Shown here piece by piece: positions 44,691 to 55,254 of a stretch of DNA of 64,000 nucleotides. Below the pieces are notes generated by a model. The model made no database searches, had not been told where the DNA came from, and worked only from the letters and a program-made list of their open reading frames with translations. The position numbers and the translations under genes were made by a program. Position 1 is the first letter of the stretch, and each line of letters begins with the position of its first letter. The stretch lies in the NCBI RefSeq assembly GCF_037392515.1, contig NC_090280.1, positions 29,765,118 to 29,829,117 on the forward strand. Reading direction: 5' to 3'. The DNA is from Haliotis asinina. Its lineage: Eukaryota; Mollusca; Gastropoda; Lepetellida; Haliotidae.

Positions 44691-45128
44691 GTGTTCCCCA
44701 CCTCAATATCACAGCCAGAAAACAATAAAAACCAGACTGATTTTACGATTTTTTTTGTATCAACATATGTAAGTAATATTAGTTTTCGTTTTGCAGCTGG
44801 ATGAGTTTAGGTTTACGCCGCCTTTTGCGATATTCCACTATATCACTGCGGGGACACCAGAAATGGGCTTTACACATTGTACCCATTTGGAATCGAACCC
44901 GGTTCTTCGGTGTTCCCCACCTCAATATCACAGCCAGAAAACAATAAAAACCAGACTGATTTTACGATTTTTTTTGTATCAACATATGTAAGTAATATTA
45001 GTTTTCGTTTTGCAGCTGGATGAGTTTAGGTTTACGCCGCCTTTTGCGATATTCCACTATATCACTGCGGGGACACCAGAAATGGGCTTTACACATTGTA
45101 CCCATTTGGAATCGAACCCGGTTCTTCG
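44691..45128. repeat. Exact 219-bp tandem duplication
   Basis: 44691-44909 and 44910-45128 are identical by eye. The junction lies inside a SINE-1 (ggttcttcgg then tgttccccac), so the unit holds unique DNA plus most of an antisense SINE-1. Confidence 0.93.
44801..44909 (-). mobile_element. SINE-1, antisense, cut by the duplication junction
   Basis: First of the two duplicated copies; it stops at ggttcttcgg where the second 219-bp unit begins. Confidence 0.85.
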
Positions 45129-45168
45129 GCGTGACGAACAAACGCTTTAACCTCAAGGCTACACCGCC
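45020..45168 (-). mobile_element. SINE-1 copy, antisense, head intact
   Basis: Identical to the copy at 44801, but it continues through gtgacgaacaaacgctttaa to ggctacaccgcc. Confidence 0.88.
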
Positions 45169-46035
45169 AAACTTTCTGCTTTACTGCTTTAAAGGTACAT
45201 AAGATCCTAAAAGCGCCCATACGTTACCGTTTAGCCCTGCATGGGGATTATCTGTCAGTATTAACCTTTCCACAGACTTCCCTTAGCGTAGCCCGGTCTT
45301 ACCCTTGGAGTCCGGTTATCAAGATTAAAGACTTCAAAATACTAGGTGGATCAGTGTAAGTGTATCGGCGTGACGTTGATTTATTGTGACATGTCGTTTA
45401 TCTGTGCCCTGTGGATAAGCCAATAATGCCACTAACAGAGCCCAGAACACTCGGTCGCAGAGCGGCTTGTAATTGAAGTTTGAGATTCTTAGTCATTTTG
45501 ACTTTGAATATTAGAGGTTGGCTGATACGTGGAAAAGTAATTCCGTTATGCAGTTTAAAACGAATCGGATGGTATAGTCACTGAGAAATTAACTGGAGCG
45601 TGACAAGAGGAAAATATCGAGTATGTATGTATGTACAGAGGTTACATTAGAATTTTATGGGTCAAAACGCCAAAGGTTTAATACAGAGGTTATATGGCCG
45701 TTGTTAGCTGGGATACGCAACTCAAACACTCGTTCGGGCCATAATTCTTCTCCAGCAGTGTAAACTGGTTTAAATGAGCAATGAGTATTTACACAGGATT
45801 AGAGACTCAGATGTGTCTACTGTGTCACGTCGGTAGGAGGGAATAATTATGTTGAGTATGTGAAATAGTAGTAATACCAATTTCACGGATCAAGATCGAA
45901 CTATATTTTGTTTTTTTCGACGCCTATGCTTTGTGTCAATCAAGTTAAATCTTAACGCTCGTCGCGGGATATTTGTGTCGAACACATGTACTAAACGATA
46001 ATCTAAATAAAGGCTGGGGCCGGAAACTAATGAAA
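45169..46035. other. Intergenic, nothing recognised
   Basis: No gene, SINE or tandem repeat identified. Confidence 0.5.
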
Positions 46036-46059
46036 CTGTAGAAAAACTGCTGTGGAAAG

Positions 46060-46530
46060 TAACAGCATTTAAGGCGAATTGCTCAAGAAACTTACAAAAT
46101 TGAAGGTGAATTGCTCAAGAGACTGACAAAACGGAAGCTGAATTGCTCAAGAAACTGAAAACACTGAAGGCGAATTGCACTAGAAAGTGACAACATCGAA
46201 GGCGAATTGCTCAAGAAACTGACAAAAGTGAAGGTGAATTGTCCAAGAAACTGACAAATCTGAAGGTGAATTGCTCAAGAACATTACAAATCTGAAAGCA
46301 AATTGCTCAAGAAACGGACAGCACTGAAGGTAAATTGCTCAAGAAACTGTCAACACTGAGGCAGATTGCTCAAGAAACTGACAAATCTGAAAGTGAATTG
46401 CTCAAGAAAATGACAAAACTGACGACACTGAAGGCGAATTGCACTAGAAACTGACAACGCTGAAGGCGAATTGCACTAGAAAGTGACAACATCGAAGGCG
46501 ACTTGCTTTAGAAACTGACAACATTGAGCC
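46060..46530. repeat. 32-bp tandem repeat, about 14 copies
   Basis: Unit ctgaaggtgaattgctcaag then aaactgacaaat, with drift and small length changes. No conserved frame. Confidence 0.88.
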
Positions 46531-47762
46531 TTTCAAACTCCAGCAAACAGTGACTAACATCGTATGGAAACAAGTTGCAGTAAACAGAGACACTGAGTTA
46601 GACCTTCAGCCGGACAACTCAAGTCTCCAGTGTCTTGGTTACTCACGGGTACCCACCTTATGAACATTCTTAGGAATAATGCATTTACAACGAAATCGGT
46701 ATATTAGTGGGAAAAATCAAGGTCAACGAATAATGTGTACGGTATGGAAAAACAAATTTCAAGATTGACGAATAACGAATACGCTACGGAAATACGAACG
46801 TCAAGATTAGGCCTAGTGAATCATGGGGAGACTGTGATTATCGTTTTTCGCGATAAAGGGCTGAAAGGTCGGTAATTATGGGTACCCCTGGACAAACGAA
46901 TCGTAGTTGTTTGGTATCCCCGAAAACATAGGTATCCCCGAAAACAAACTCTCGGGCCAACTAATGATGCTTACATCCGAATGAACGATTCCAAAATACC
47001 CCAGAAAAACCGAATTGGTAGCTCCGGAAGCGGATGACTCACGGGTAATCCCAGATAAACAAAGTTGATAGAAATACATTTCCGGATTGACGAATTATCG
47101 GTAGCCTCCAAACACACAAAACACCGAATCACATAGTTGATAAATCCTTACTTTTTCAAAAGGCAATATTCGTAATAATAGGATTTAAGAGTTTTCTTAC
47201 TCCATGTCAGCTTGGTATGACTTGATTATTCATTTGGGCAATGGCATTCCTGTGTTGACCTTCCTGTGGTGCAACTTGGTACCCGTACGCCAATTCAAAA
47301 CAGAGAATGCATTCTGATAATACTGAGGGCGACGGAATATCTGAGCAAGCAATACAGCAGGGTTGTACGTAAATGTGACAGGGTCTGATGTAAAATACAA
47401 CCCGGCGTCTAGTCACACCCAGGCACGCACCTGCACATGGTAGACTGACAACAGGAGAATATGATATAGAGATACACAAGATATAACACGTGTAACCACT
47501 GCAGTGTAAATAATTCCCGATATTGTAAATGAATGGGGACACAGCGGTTTAGATAGCTTGCAAGATTTGCGTCTCGTTGCATTAAATGGATCCGCTGATT
47601 AATTGTTGGTTTGAATCAGTGATGGAAAGACTTCCGCCCGTATCCCCACTTAGGTTTCATTCAAGTCAAATGATATCATCAGAATATATATTTCCTCATT
47701 TGACAAGGATGAGTTTTAACATGTTGTTTTAATTGTATCTTAACAATACAAAAAGACAATTA
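46531..47762. other. Intergenic, no gene recognised
   Basis: From 46730 to 47100 short phrases such as ggtatccccgaaaaca and acgaataatg recur irregularly. The minus ORF at 47207-47542 has no recognisable family. Confidence 0.4.
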
Positions 47763-47918
47763 GGGGCGGTGGGGTAGCCTAGTGGTTAAAGTGTTCTCTC
47801 GTCACGCCAAGACCCGGGTTCGATTCCCCACATGGGTACAATGTGTGACGCCCATTTACTGGTGTCCCCCGTCCTGATATTGCTGGAATATTGCTAAAAA
47901 CTAAACTCACTCACTCAC
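47763..47918 (+). mobile_element. SINE-1 copy, sense, near consensus
   Basis: One of the best copies: ggggcggtggggtagcctag start, A box tagcctagtgg, B box ggttcgattcc, cccatgggtacaatgtg-type middle, tail gctggaatattgct and actcactcactcac end. Confidence 0.95.
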
Positions 47919-48065
47919 AAGAAGACATGTTAAACTTCTAAATGCCAATCGAAGAACTTTCACTCATAGTTAAAATTATAGTGGGGAGATACCGGCGGAA
48001 GTCCTATCCCAGTATTCAGGCAATGCTCGAAGATGAGTTTGCTTCTTCGAAAACTTTAGCACTGC

Positions 48066-48222
48066 GGGGAGGTGGAGTAGCCTAGTGGTAGAGGCGTTAG
48101 CTCGTCACGTCGTAGACCCGGGTTCGATTCCCCACATGGGTACAACATGAGAAGCCCATTTCTGGTTTTCATGTCGTGATATTGCTGGAATATTGCTGAA
48201 AGTAGCATAAAACCTCACTCAC
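48066..48222 (+). mobile_element. SINE-1 copy, sense, full length
   Basis: A box tagcctagtgg, B box ggttcgattcc, tail gctggaatattgctgaaagt and cctcactcacc end. Confidence 0.93.
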
Positions 48223-49110
48223 CTATTCATTTAGCATTGCAGGGAGATAAAGAAAATGTCATGGTTCAGGGTCCAAATATTCTGACGACGATAGCACTTT
48301 CCTCCGTCACAGATGAACAAGTTGTCGAGTGTTGACGTAATTGTAATACTATTAATACCAGCGTTAAACTTAATTCACAGTGTACACACTCGTGGGTACT
48401 AAAACGTTTGATTACAAACTTGATCTCAGATTACTTACCGTGAACATTCCGTCACAGTTGTCTGCTACCAAGACGCCCGACCACGCCCCCGCCTACCTTG
48501 TCTGCACCAGCGGCACTTGTCCTCTCCCCTCCGACTGTCTACCTGTCCTCTTCCCACAGATCTCTTTACTGAACTCACGGCCTGCCACACCTGTCCGCTG
48601 TCCACATGGACGGATCGTTCACCTGTAGACAATGTATCCTTGTCTGGTAGTGTTTGACGTGGAAATAGCGGTGTGTGACGTCCCTCCTGATTGAGATATA
48701 AATAGGTAACGATTCCTGGGACCATGCCCCTTGTAAACGAGGGTCAAGAGGAGTGCGTGCTAAACGCGAGAAGTGTAGAGTCAAGAGAACTTGACAGCGT
48801 GAAGAGATTTATACGATGAGGGTGGAGACGGATGGAGCGAGGCAGATTTAAACAAATCCGATTCTTTGAATTGTACGTACCTTCAAGATATCACACACTT
48901 GTATCAAAATGATCGCAAAGCTGATATTTGAATCATTGGTGACGTCTTTGAGGTGAATGAGTGAGGGGGTGTATTTTCAACTTGTTAGCAGAAACAGTCA
49001 GATGTATATCGCAGTGGGGAACAGCAATATTCAAGCAATATCACAAAGCGGCAGCAATGGTCCAGCAATGTCAAAAAGGACAAGGACACTAGCCAAGCCA
49101 TTTCTCGAGA
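48223..49110. other. Intergenic, no gene recognised
   Basis: A C-rich stretch at 48470-48620 is open on both strands but has no recognised product. Confidence 0.4.
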
Positions 49111-49111
49111 A

Positions 49112-49273
49112 GTGGTGGGGTAGCCTAGTGATTAAGCCTCAGCTCGTCACGTTGAAGACCCAGGTTCGATTCCCAACAGAGGTAAAATGTGTTAAGCCCA
49201 TTTCCGTTGTCCCCCGTCGTGATATTGCTGGAATGTTGCTAAAAGCGGACTAAAGCCATATTCACTCACACAC
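49112..49273 (+). mobile_element. SINE-1 copy, sense
   Basis: gtggggtagcctagtgatta, B box ggttcgattcc, gctggaatgttgctaaaagc and ttcactcacacac. Confidence 0.92.
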
Positions 49274-49452
49274 AAGGAGCGACACCAGGCCACTTAGGCC
49301 ATGACACTTGATAAAAGTTAGCTGTATTGCAAAGTGCAAGTGGAGAGGTAAATTTAGTGATTATTGTTTTACGCCAGCAATGAACTACGCTACCCTTAAA
49401 TGAGTCCCTCGCAAACAAACCCGTTTCACACGAACACCGATATATGACGTCG

Positions 49453-49575
49453 AGGGGCAGTTGAGTAGGCTCGTCGTTAAAGCTCTTGCTCGTCACGCCC
49501 AAGATCAGGGTTTGATTCCCCACATCGGTGCCATATGTGAAGCACGTTTCTTGTTTCCCATGTCATGCTGTTGTG
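49453..49575 (+). mobile_element. SINE-1 copy, sense, 3' truncated
   Basis: ggggcagttgagtaggctcg, B box ggtttgattcc; the match is lost after catgctgttgtgga. Confidence 0.8.
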
Positions 49576-50767
49576 GAATCCAGGCATTCTTCAGCCGCCT
49601 TTCAACCAGGAGATATTTCTAAAAACCGATCTGCCAAGAATTACCACAGCAATTAACTCAAATTCAAAAGGCTACGTTCTCAGATTCACCCCCTCGTTTT
49701 GAGCCTCCTGACATAGAACTTGACAATAAAGACAGCGTGTCTTACGTCCATCGATAGCTACGCCTGATACACAACACAATCAAGCTGATAACAACACGCC
49801 CATGCACGTGAAGAAGTTATACACCTGCTTGAATTAACGCTCGTGCTGGTTGTATGTGTAACACTCCGTACTTCCACACTCAGCAGAAGGGGTCGATGTC
49901 GGCTCGGGTACTACAAATATGTACCCTCGTCTGTTTGCAGCAACGTACCCATGTCAAAATCAGAATAAACGAAACCAAGGGGTCCATAGGCGTTATGCAG
50001 TATTCTTGATCAGAACCGTCTTACTGTTGTACTAAATGCATTTCATTGCGGTTTGTTATAAAAATGGAAACGAACATATAGAGTAATGGATATCCCTCTG
50101 TGTACAGTAACACTCGGAATCAGTTGAACGGAAACGAAGTGCACAGGGTGTTCAGTTTTGGGTTTCGGAATATGGACTCGGACCCCGTCTTGTGGACGTT
50201 GTTTAGTTCTCTTTCCGTGTGTTGACTTTGTTCAGGGTGATTTTATGTTTGGTTCGCCCAGTGGAATTCCAATCAGAAAAGGTATTGCAACTAGATAATA
50301 CTTTTCTTTGTCTATTTAAGGGTTCTACCTATGAAATGCAGAAGATATCACTACACAGCCCACGGGTAAGATCAGACGGACCGTTGCCAGGGCATGGTAC
50401 GAAATAGGCTGCATTCCGGTAGCACTCGGTTCAACCACGGCTAAGAGAATGCAACAATCTAACAATTAGTCTTTGAGATGAACATATTTTACAAGAAAGA
50501 AGACCCATAGTAAACAAAATTGAAAATAGTAAAGAGGGGCCCTGAGACTTTCTTCATTTTCAGTTAGAAGCTATGGAAATCTAGACTAGCCACATTTTCT
50601 AGACTTGCGTGAGCTTTCGTGGATATATTTACTTCAGGGTCTGTATGACAGACGAAGCTTAACATTGCCATGAGTATACGACATTTCTTACGACAGTAGC
50701 GACCTTGGTAGTAAATGTATTTAATGCACGGGACATACCAGGCTATAAACGTGTCAGGTCAGGTTCG
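49576..50767. other. Intergenic, nothing recognised
   Basis: No gene or repeat family identified. Confidence 0.5.
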
Positions 50768-50998
50768 GTGAGTGAGTGGGTGACTTTATTTTTACGCCGC
50801 ACTCAGCAATATTCTAGCTATATGGGTCTAAATAATCGAGTCTGGACCAGGCAGTCCAGTGATGAACATCATAAACATCGATCTACGCGGCTGGGCTACG
50901 ATGACATGTAATCAGCGAACCTGACCACCCGTTAGTCGTCTCTTATGACAAGCATGGGTTACTGAAGATAAATTCTAACTCGGATCTCCATTGGTGGT
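50768..50998 (-). mobile_element. SINE-2 copy, antisense
   Basis: gtgagtgagtgggtgacttt, ttacgccgcactcagcaata, gagtctggaccaggcagtcc, gacaagcatgggttactgaa and ggatctccattgg. It starts with a SINE-1-like gtgagtgag end, linking the two families. Confidence 0.9.
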
Positions 50999-51990
50999 TC
51001 GGGCGATGACTGAAGTGTCATCGGCGTGGATCGTTGTCCATAACATCAGTTACGTGCACGTACAGCAGATATGACGCTGGAACAATGCTAGAGGTTTGTA
51101 TTCCATGGGAAGTCCCGTCGCCAAAGTCTTTTCAGGGCTGACACCCAATCCTGGTTCCTTCATTTTATTTTAGGCTTGTCACTTCATGTGCATTTTACAG
51201 TTTTGGTGTAATGAAATATTCACGTCTCGCTTTGGGCGACAAACGTCGCCGACAGCACTCAAGTAGGATATGTCCAAAAGCCAAGCTATTAAAGATCTAT
51301 TAACTTCTTTATACAACCTGTTGACATGTCAAGGTCCTCGGAGGTTCATAAATACAAACTGCAAGAGTACACTTTATCTATCTGCATAGTATAACCGTAC
51401 AGTGTACAGATATGCACTGGTCGTGTGGTTGTCGGGAGACTTCGTGAAAACGTGACACTTCACGCCCTGCTATATTCATCAGGGATATACTGCATAGCTA
51501 ATACTTGCCTGACAACTGTCAATATCGGGTCTATTGTCCCAGGTAAACACTGATGAATATCAGCAACAACAGCTCTCACAGACAGGGTCGTGTAGATCGA
51601 TTAGATACGCCAGAACACTTGTATGAACTTGAGGCTTTATAAATCTTAAAAATGTAAAACTTACCAACGTAGCCTGTCTGCTAATTACCTGGAGCTGGAA
51701 AAATAGGGAGAATGGTATTGGATGGCACTTTCTCTACATATATAGTCTCCTGCTTGTAAGGTGAAGGTGTAAGGTTTAAGTTGGCTGTCAGACTTAAGTC
51801 ACAGCAAAACAGTGTATAGCGACGCCATGTGCGTGGGCGTGGGCGTGCTCGTTTGCATGTACTTGCTCGGACTCATGCTGGTTTCATGGTGCTATCAAAT
51901 TTGTTAATATTTTTGTTGTCTAGGCAAACATTGAGCACACAGTCTGTAGAGGGGCTACGAGGAGAAGGATATAGACTGTCCCTACTCGTC
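50999..51990. other. Intergenic, nothing recognised
   Basis: No gene or repeat family identified. Confidence 0.5.
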
Positions 51991-51995
51991 ACTAG

Positions 51996-52097
51996 GAGTG
52001 GGGTTTGGGGATTGGTGGTTAAAGAGTTCGCTCGTCACGTGGAAAACCCGGGTTCGATTCCCCAAATGGGTACAAGGTGTGAAGCCCACTCCCGTCC
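51996..52097 (+). mobile_element. SINE-1 5' half, sense, then CT-rich tract
   Basis: ggggtttggggattggtggt, B box ggttcgattcc and tgggtacaaggtgtgaagcc, then an abrupt change to tctgtctg-rich sequence (52100-52200). Confidence 0.85.
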
Positions 52098-52199
52098 CTG
52101 TCTTGTCTTTCTCCTGGTCTCTCTTCCTTCTGTCTGTCTGCTCTCTTCATTCTGTCTGCCCGCTATCTTCCTTCTGTCTGTCGGCTCTCCCGCGCTTGC

Positions 52200-52770
52200 C
52201 TTTCCTGCCTGCTTTCAAAGGCAGATGAACGATTAAACATCTGCATTTACAGTTCTCACAGACATAATCTACTTAGCTGGCCGTATTTGGACGAACGCCC
52301 AGCGTGCACTCACATCCAGCAATGCACGTGCAGTTGTATTTGGTTGTGTCTAAGGAGAAGTATATTGACTGGTGACAAATCAGATACACACATGTACACA
52401 GGAATTTGCAGTAGACCTACACCTGAAGCAAGGTTAAGCCCAATGACAACGAAAGAGCCTACATAAAATTTTACGCGGCAGTATTCATTCAATATCACAA
52501 TCAGCACATACAAGTAGAATGTTCATGTGGTTTGACACCCATCCTCATCTCCAGTTATTTAAGAAACAACGAAAAAACCAACAGAATTTAAATAGTTTGA
52601 AAAGTGGTTATACTATGACTTACAGTCCCAAAACATTGCATTCGTGTTGACTTATGTTGCCTTGTAAGACACAATGGTACGGCACGGAAGAGATACTGTT
52701 ATTATTAGAATGACTGAGTGTAGATAGTACTCGTGGAGTAATCAAGATTGTGTGCAGAGAGTAGTAGAAC
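52200..52770. other. Intergenic, nothing recognised
   Basis: No gene or repeat family identified. Confidence 0.5.
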
Positions 52771-52774
52771 CATA

Positions 52775-52977
52775 TTCTACTCGTAAGAGGCGACTGACGG
52801 GATCGAGTGGGGCCTCAGGCTCACTGGCTTGGGTGACACATGCCATTGTAGCCCAACTGCGTAGATCGATGCTCATGCTGTTGATCACTGGATTGTCTGG
52901 TGCAGACACAGATTATTTACAGACCGTCGCTATGCAGTTGGAATTCTGATGAGTGCAGCATTAAACAACGAGCAAAC
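52775..52977 (+). mobile_element. SINE-2 copy, sense
   Basis: actcgtaagaggcgactgac, ttgggtgacacatgccattg, gctcatgctgttgatcactg and gagtgcagcattaaacaac. Confidence 0.88.
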
Positions 52978-53391
52978 TAAACATTTAGACAGACAGACAG
53001 ACAGAATGGTCTCCTTGACTTATGGTACGTACACATCTGATAACTGATAATAACTATATAACGTACCATCTTATATAAACCTATGTTTTTGTAATATATT
53101 TGATAGTCAGTTGATCAGAAAAATGTCAGTGTTAGTGTTGCATTATGTAAGCACTGTGAAGCTGTCGAAGGGGTTGCCCACATTATATACAACCGGACAC
53201 ATTATCTCCATCCATTGTCTCTGCACATCATCAGATATGTAACATAAATAACAACGTTGTGATGTATCTATAATAAATGAAATACTGCTAGTAAAAGTTG
53301 CCTCTATGACCCATATTACATACATATCGGGTAAAGCATATGTACTATGTACTATTTTGTACTGTAGGTCGAATGGCCTTATATGCAAATA

Positions 53392-53393
<2 letters not shown>

Positions 53394-53431
<38 letters not shown>
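53394..53431. repeat. (TATC)n microsatellite
   Basis: About nine copies of atct/tatc directly joined to an antisense SINE-1 tail. Confidence 0.95.
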
Positions 53432-53546
53432 GAGTATACGCCGTCAATATCACAGCGGAGGACACTTCAAATGGGCGTCACACATTGTACCCATGTGGGG
53501 AATCGAACTCAGGTCTCTTTCGTGATGAGCGAACTCTTCAAGTGAG
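53432..53546 (-). mobile_element. SINE-1 copy, antisense, head lost
   Basis: gagtatacgccgtcaatatc, cacattgtacccatgtgggg and aatcgaactcaggtctcttt. Confidence 0.85.
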
Positions 53547-53815
53547 AACACAGGATCTTCCCTAGTCAATTCATTTTCCATCCATTTCTGTATTCCTGCT
53601 TTCATTTTGTAACTCCTCTGTAAATATTTATAGTGACGACGTTTCCACGCGATCTGACGTTCACGTGTGTTCAGCCATAATTATGTATCGTGACTGTGAC
53701 GTATTGTTTCAACCCTACAGCTGGTTTCTTGGAACATGAACCCATATAAATACTAGTATCTGAGCTAATGTACAGAATCAAGGGTTATAGCTTTGCCTTG
53801 AAATCTCCGAGGCTT
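53547..53815. other. Intergenic, nothing recognised
   Basis: No feature identified. Confidence 0.45.
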
Positions 53816-53939
53816 GAGTGAGTGTGGGTTTACAACAACATTCCAGCAATATCATGCCAGGGTGAAGTCCTCACACATTGTATCCAAGTGGGGAATCGAA
53901 CCAGGCCTAACGTGTTAACCGTTGTGTTACCCAACCGCT
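53816..53939 (-). mobile_element. SINE-1 copy, antisense, short
   Basis: gagtgagtgtgggtttacaa, acattccagcaatatcatgc, ggggaatcgaaccaggccta and gttacccaaccgc; several internal deletions. Confidence 0.83.
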
Positions 53940-54890
53940 TTTGACAACATATAAACAGTTGTATTGTGTAATTTCTATGCCATTGTTTCTATCAGAGTAG
54001 TGACTTCGGCAAATTAATGCCCTTGATTTTATAAAATAAAGTATTTACAGTGGTGTGCCACATCGATGCCGCACATCTAAATCCATACCGAAACATAAGT
54101 CTCTTAACCAATTCAGACAATGACCTACTTTTCAGCCCATCCGAATTTTCTCCTGTGAAAGTGAAAATAGAGATCACAAACAACTGGTTACACTGAATTC
54201 CAGTTCCTTGGTTCATAAGTATATGGTATTTACAAATAAAATTAACTTTACACTTTTATGACACCGTATTTCTATATTTTAGGGCGAGGTGTAGGCAATA
54301 TGACATTAACTGTGACGTCACAAGCTGTCCCTGTATATTGAGGTCGTAAAACGATTCACAATGCATCTGGTTCACTGTTTACACCTGTTATGTGCATTTA
54401 GGTTTATTCATTGTAGTTCTGTAATGCACAATGACAACAAGGTACTTTGATCACATCATCCATTGGTGCATGAAGCAAAATTTTCCCTAACACATTATCT
54501 TGAGGATCACACTTTATCAGTAAAAGACAGATTCTACTTATTTTGTTGACTGAAGTCAAGGATCCGCAGCCACATTCTCGAGTTACGCACCTATCAACCG
54601 TCTAACCCACTCAGCCACCGAGGCTTTCACAAGAATGGAAGTCGGACAACTGGTCGCACCACGGACTTTGTGTACTCCTCTGATTCGTGTAAACTGGCAC
54701 GCCCCCAATGCTGAAAGCTATGAATACACAATGCCATTTAGAAATGCCATTTACACTTGCTCAGTAATCCTCAAAAAAGGTACTGAATTCTGTACTTCAC
54801 TGAGAAAGTGAAATCCGGAATGTAACTGTTAAATCTGACCACTTTCAAAACAACATTGTGTATTCATTACTCTTTCATCCACAGAACCGT
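53940..54890. other. Intergenic, nothing recognised
   Basis: No gene or repeat family identified. Confidence 0.45.
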
Positions 54891-54892
54891 GA

Positions 54893-55197
54893 AGATCCGG
54901 GTTAGAACTGATCTTCAGCAACACATGCTTGTTTGAAGAGGCACTCATAGGATCAGGTGGCTTTAGCACGTCATCGTATCCCAATTATGTGTGACGCCCT
55001 TTTTCTGGTGTTCCCCGCCGTGATATTGCTGGAATATTGCTAAAAGCGGCGTAAAACTAAAATGACACACTCACTCAATTACGTAGATCAATGCTCATGC
55101 TGTTGATCACTGGGTTGTCTGGTCCAGGCTCGATTATTTACAGACCGCTGCCATATAGCAAAATTACTGCCAAGTGCGGTGTATAACTAAACTCACT
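54893..55197 (+). mobile_element. SINE-2 copy, sense, with a SINE-1 inserted inside
   Basis: The 5' part runs 54893-54982 (gggttagaactgatcttcag to cgtatcccaatta). The 3' part resumes at about 55079 (cgtagatcaatgctcatgct to aagtgcggtgtataac). The motif caatta appears on both sides of the insert. Confidence 0.88.
54983..55078 (+). mobile_element. SINE-1, sense, 5' truncated, nested in SINE-2
   Basis: Starts at tgtgtgacgccctttttctg, has gctggaatattgctaaaagc and ends cacactcactcaa. Flanked by caatta duplications, as expected of target-primed insertion of a truncated copy. Confidence 0.87.
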
Positions 55198-55254
55198 TCA
55201 AGATGATCAAATCATCTGTACCGTTACACTCACAACACAAGACATACACATTGC

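Noticed and set aside
47763..48222. tRNA genes
   Set aside because: The A and B boxes belong to SINE copies; the sequence after the B box does not close an acceptor stem.
48380..48784. Possible small gene in a C-rich stretch
   Set aside because: Open on both strands, no domain, no clear splice or start evidence.
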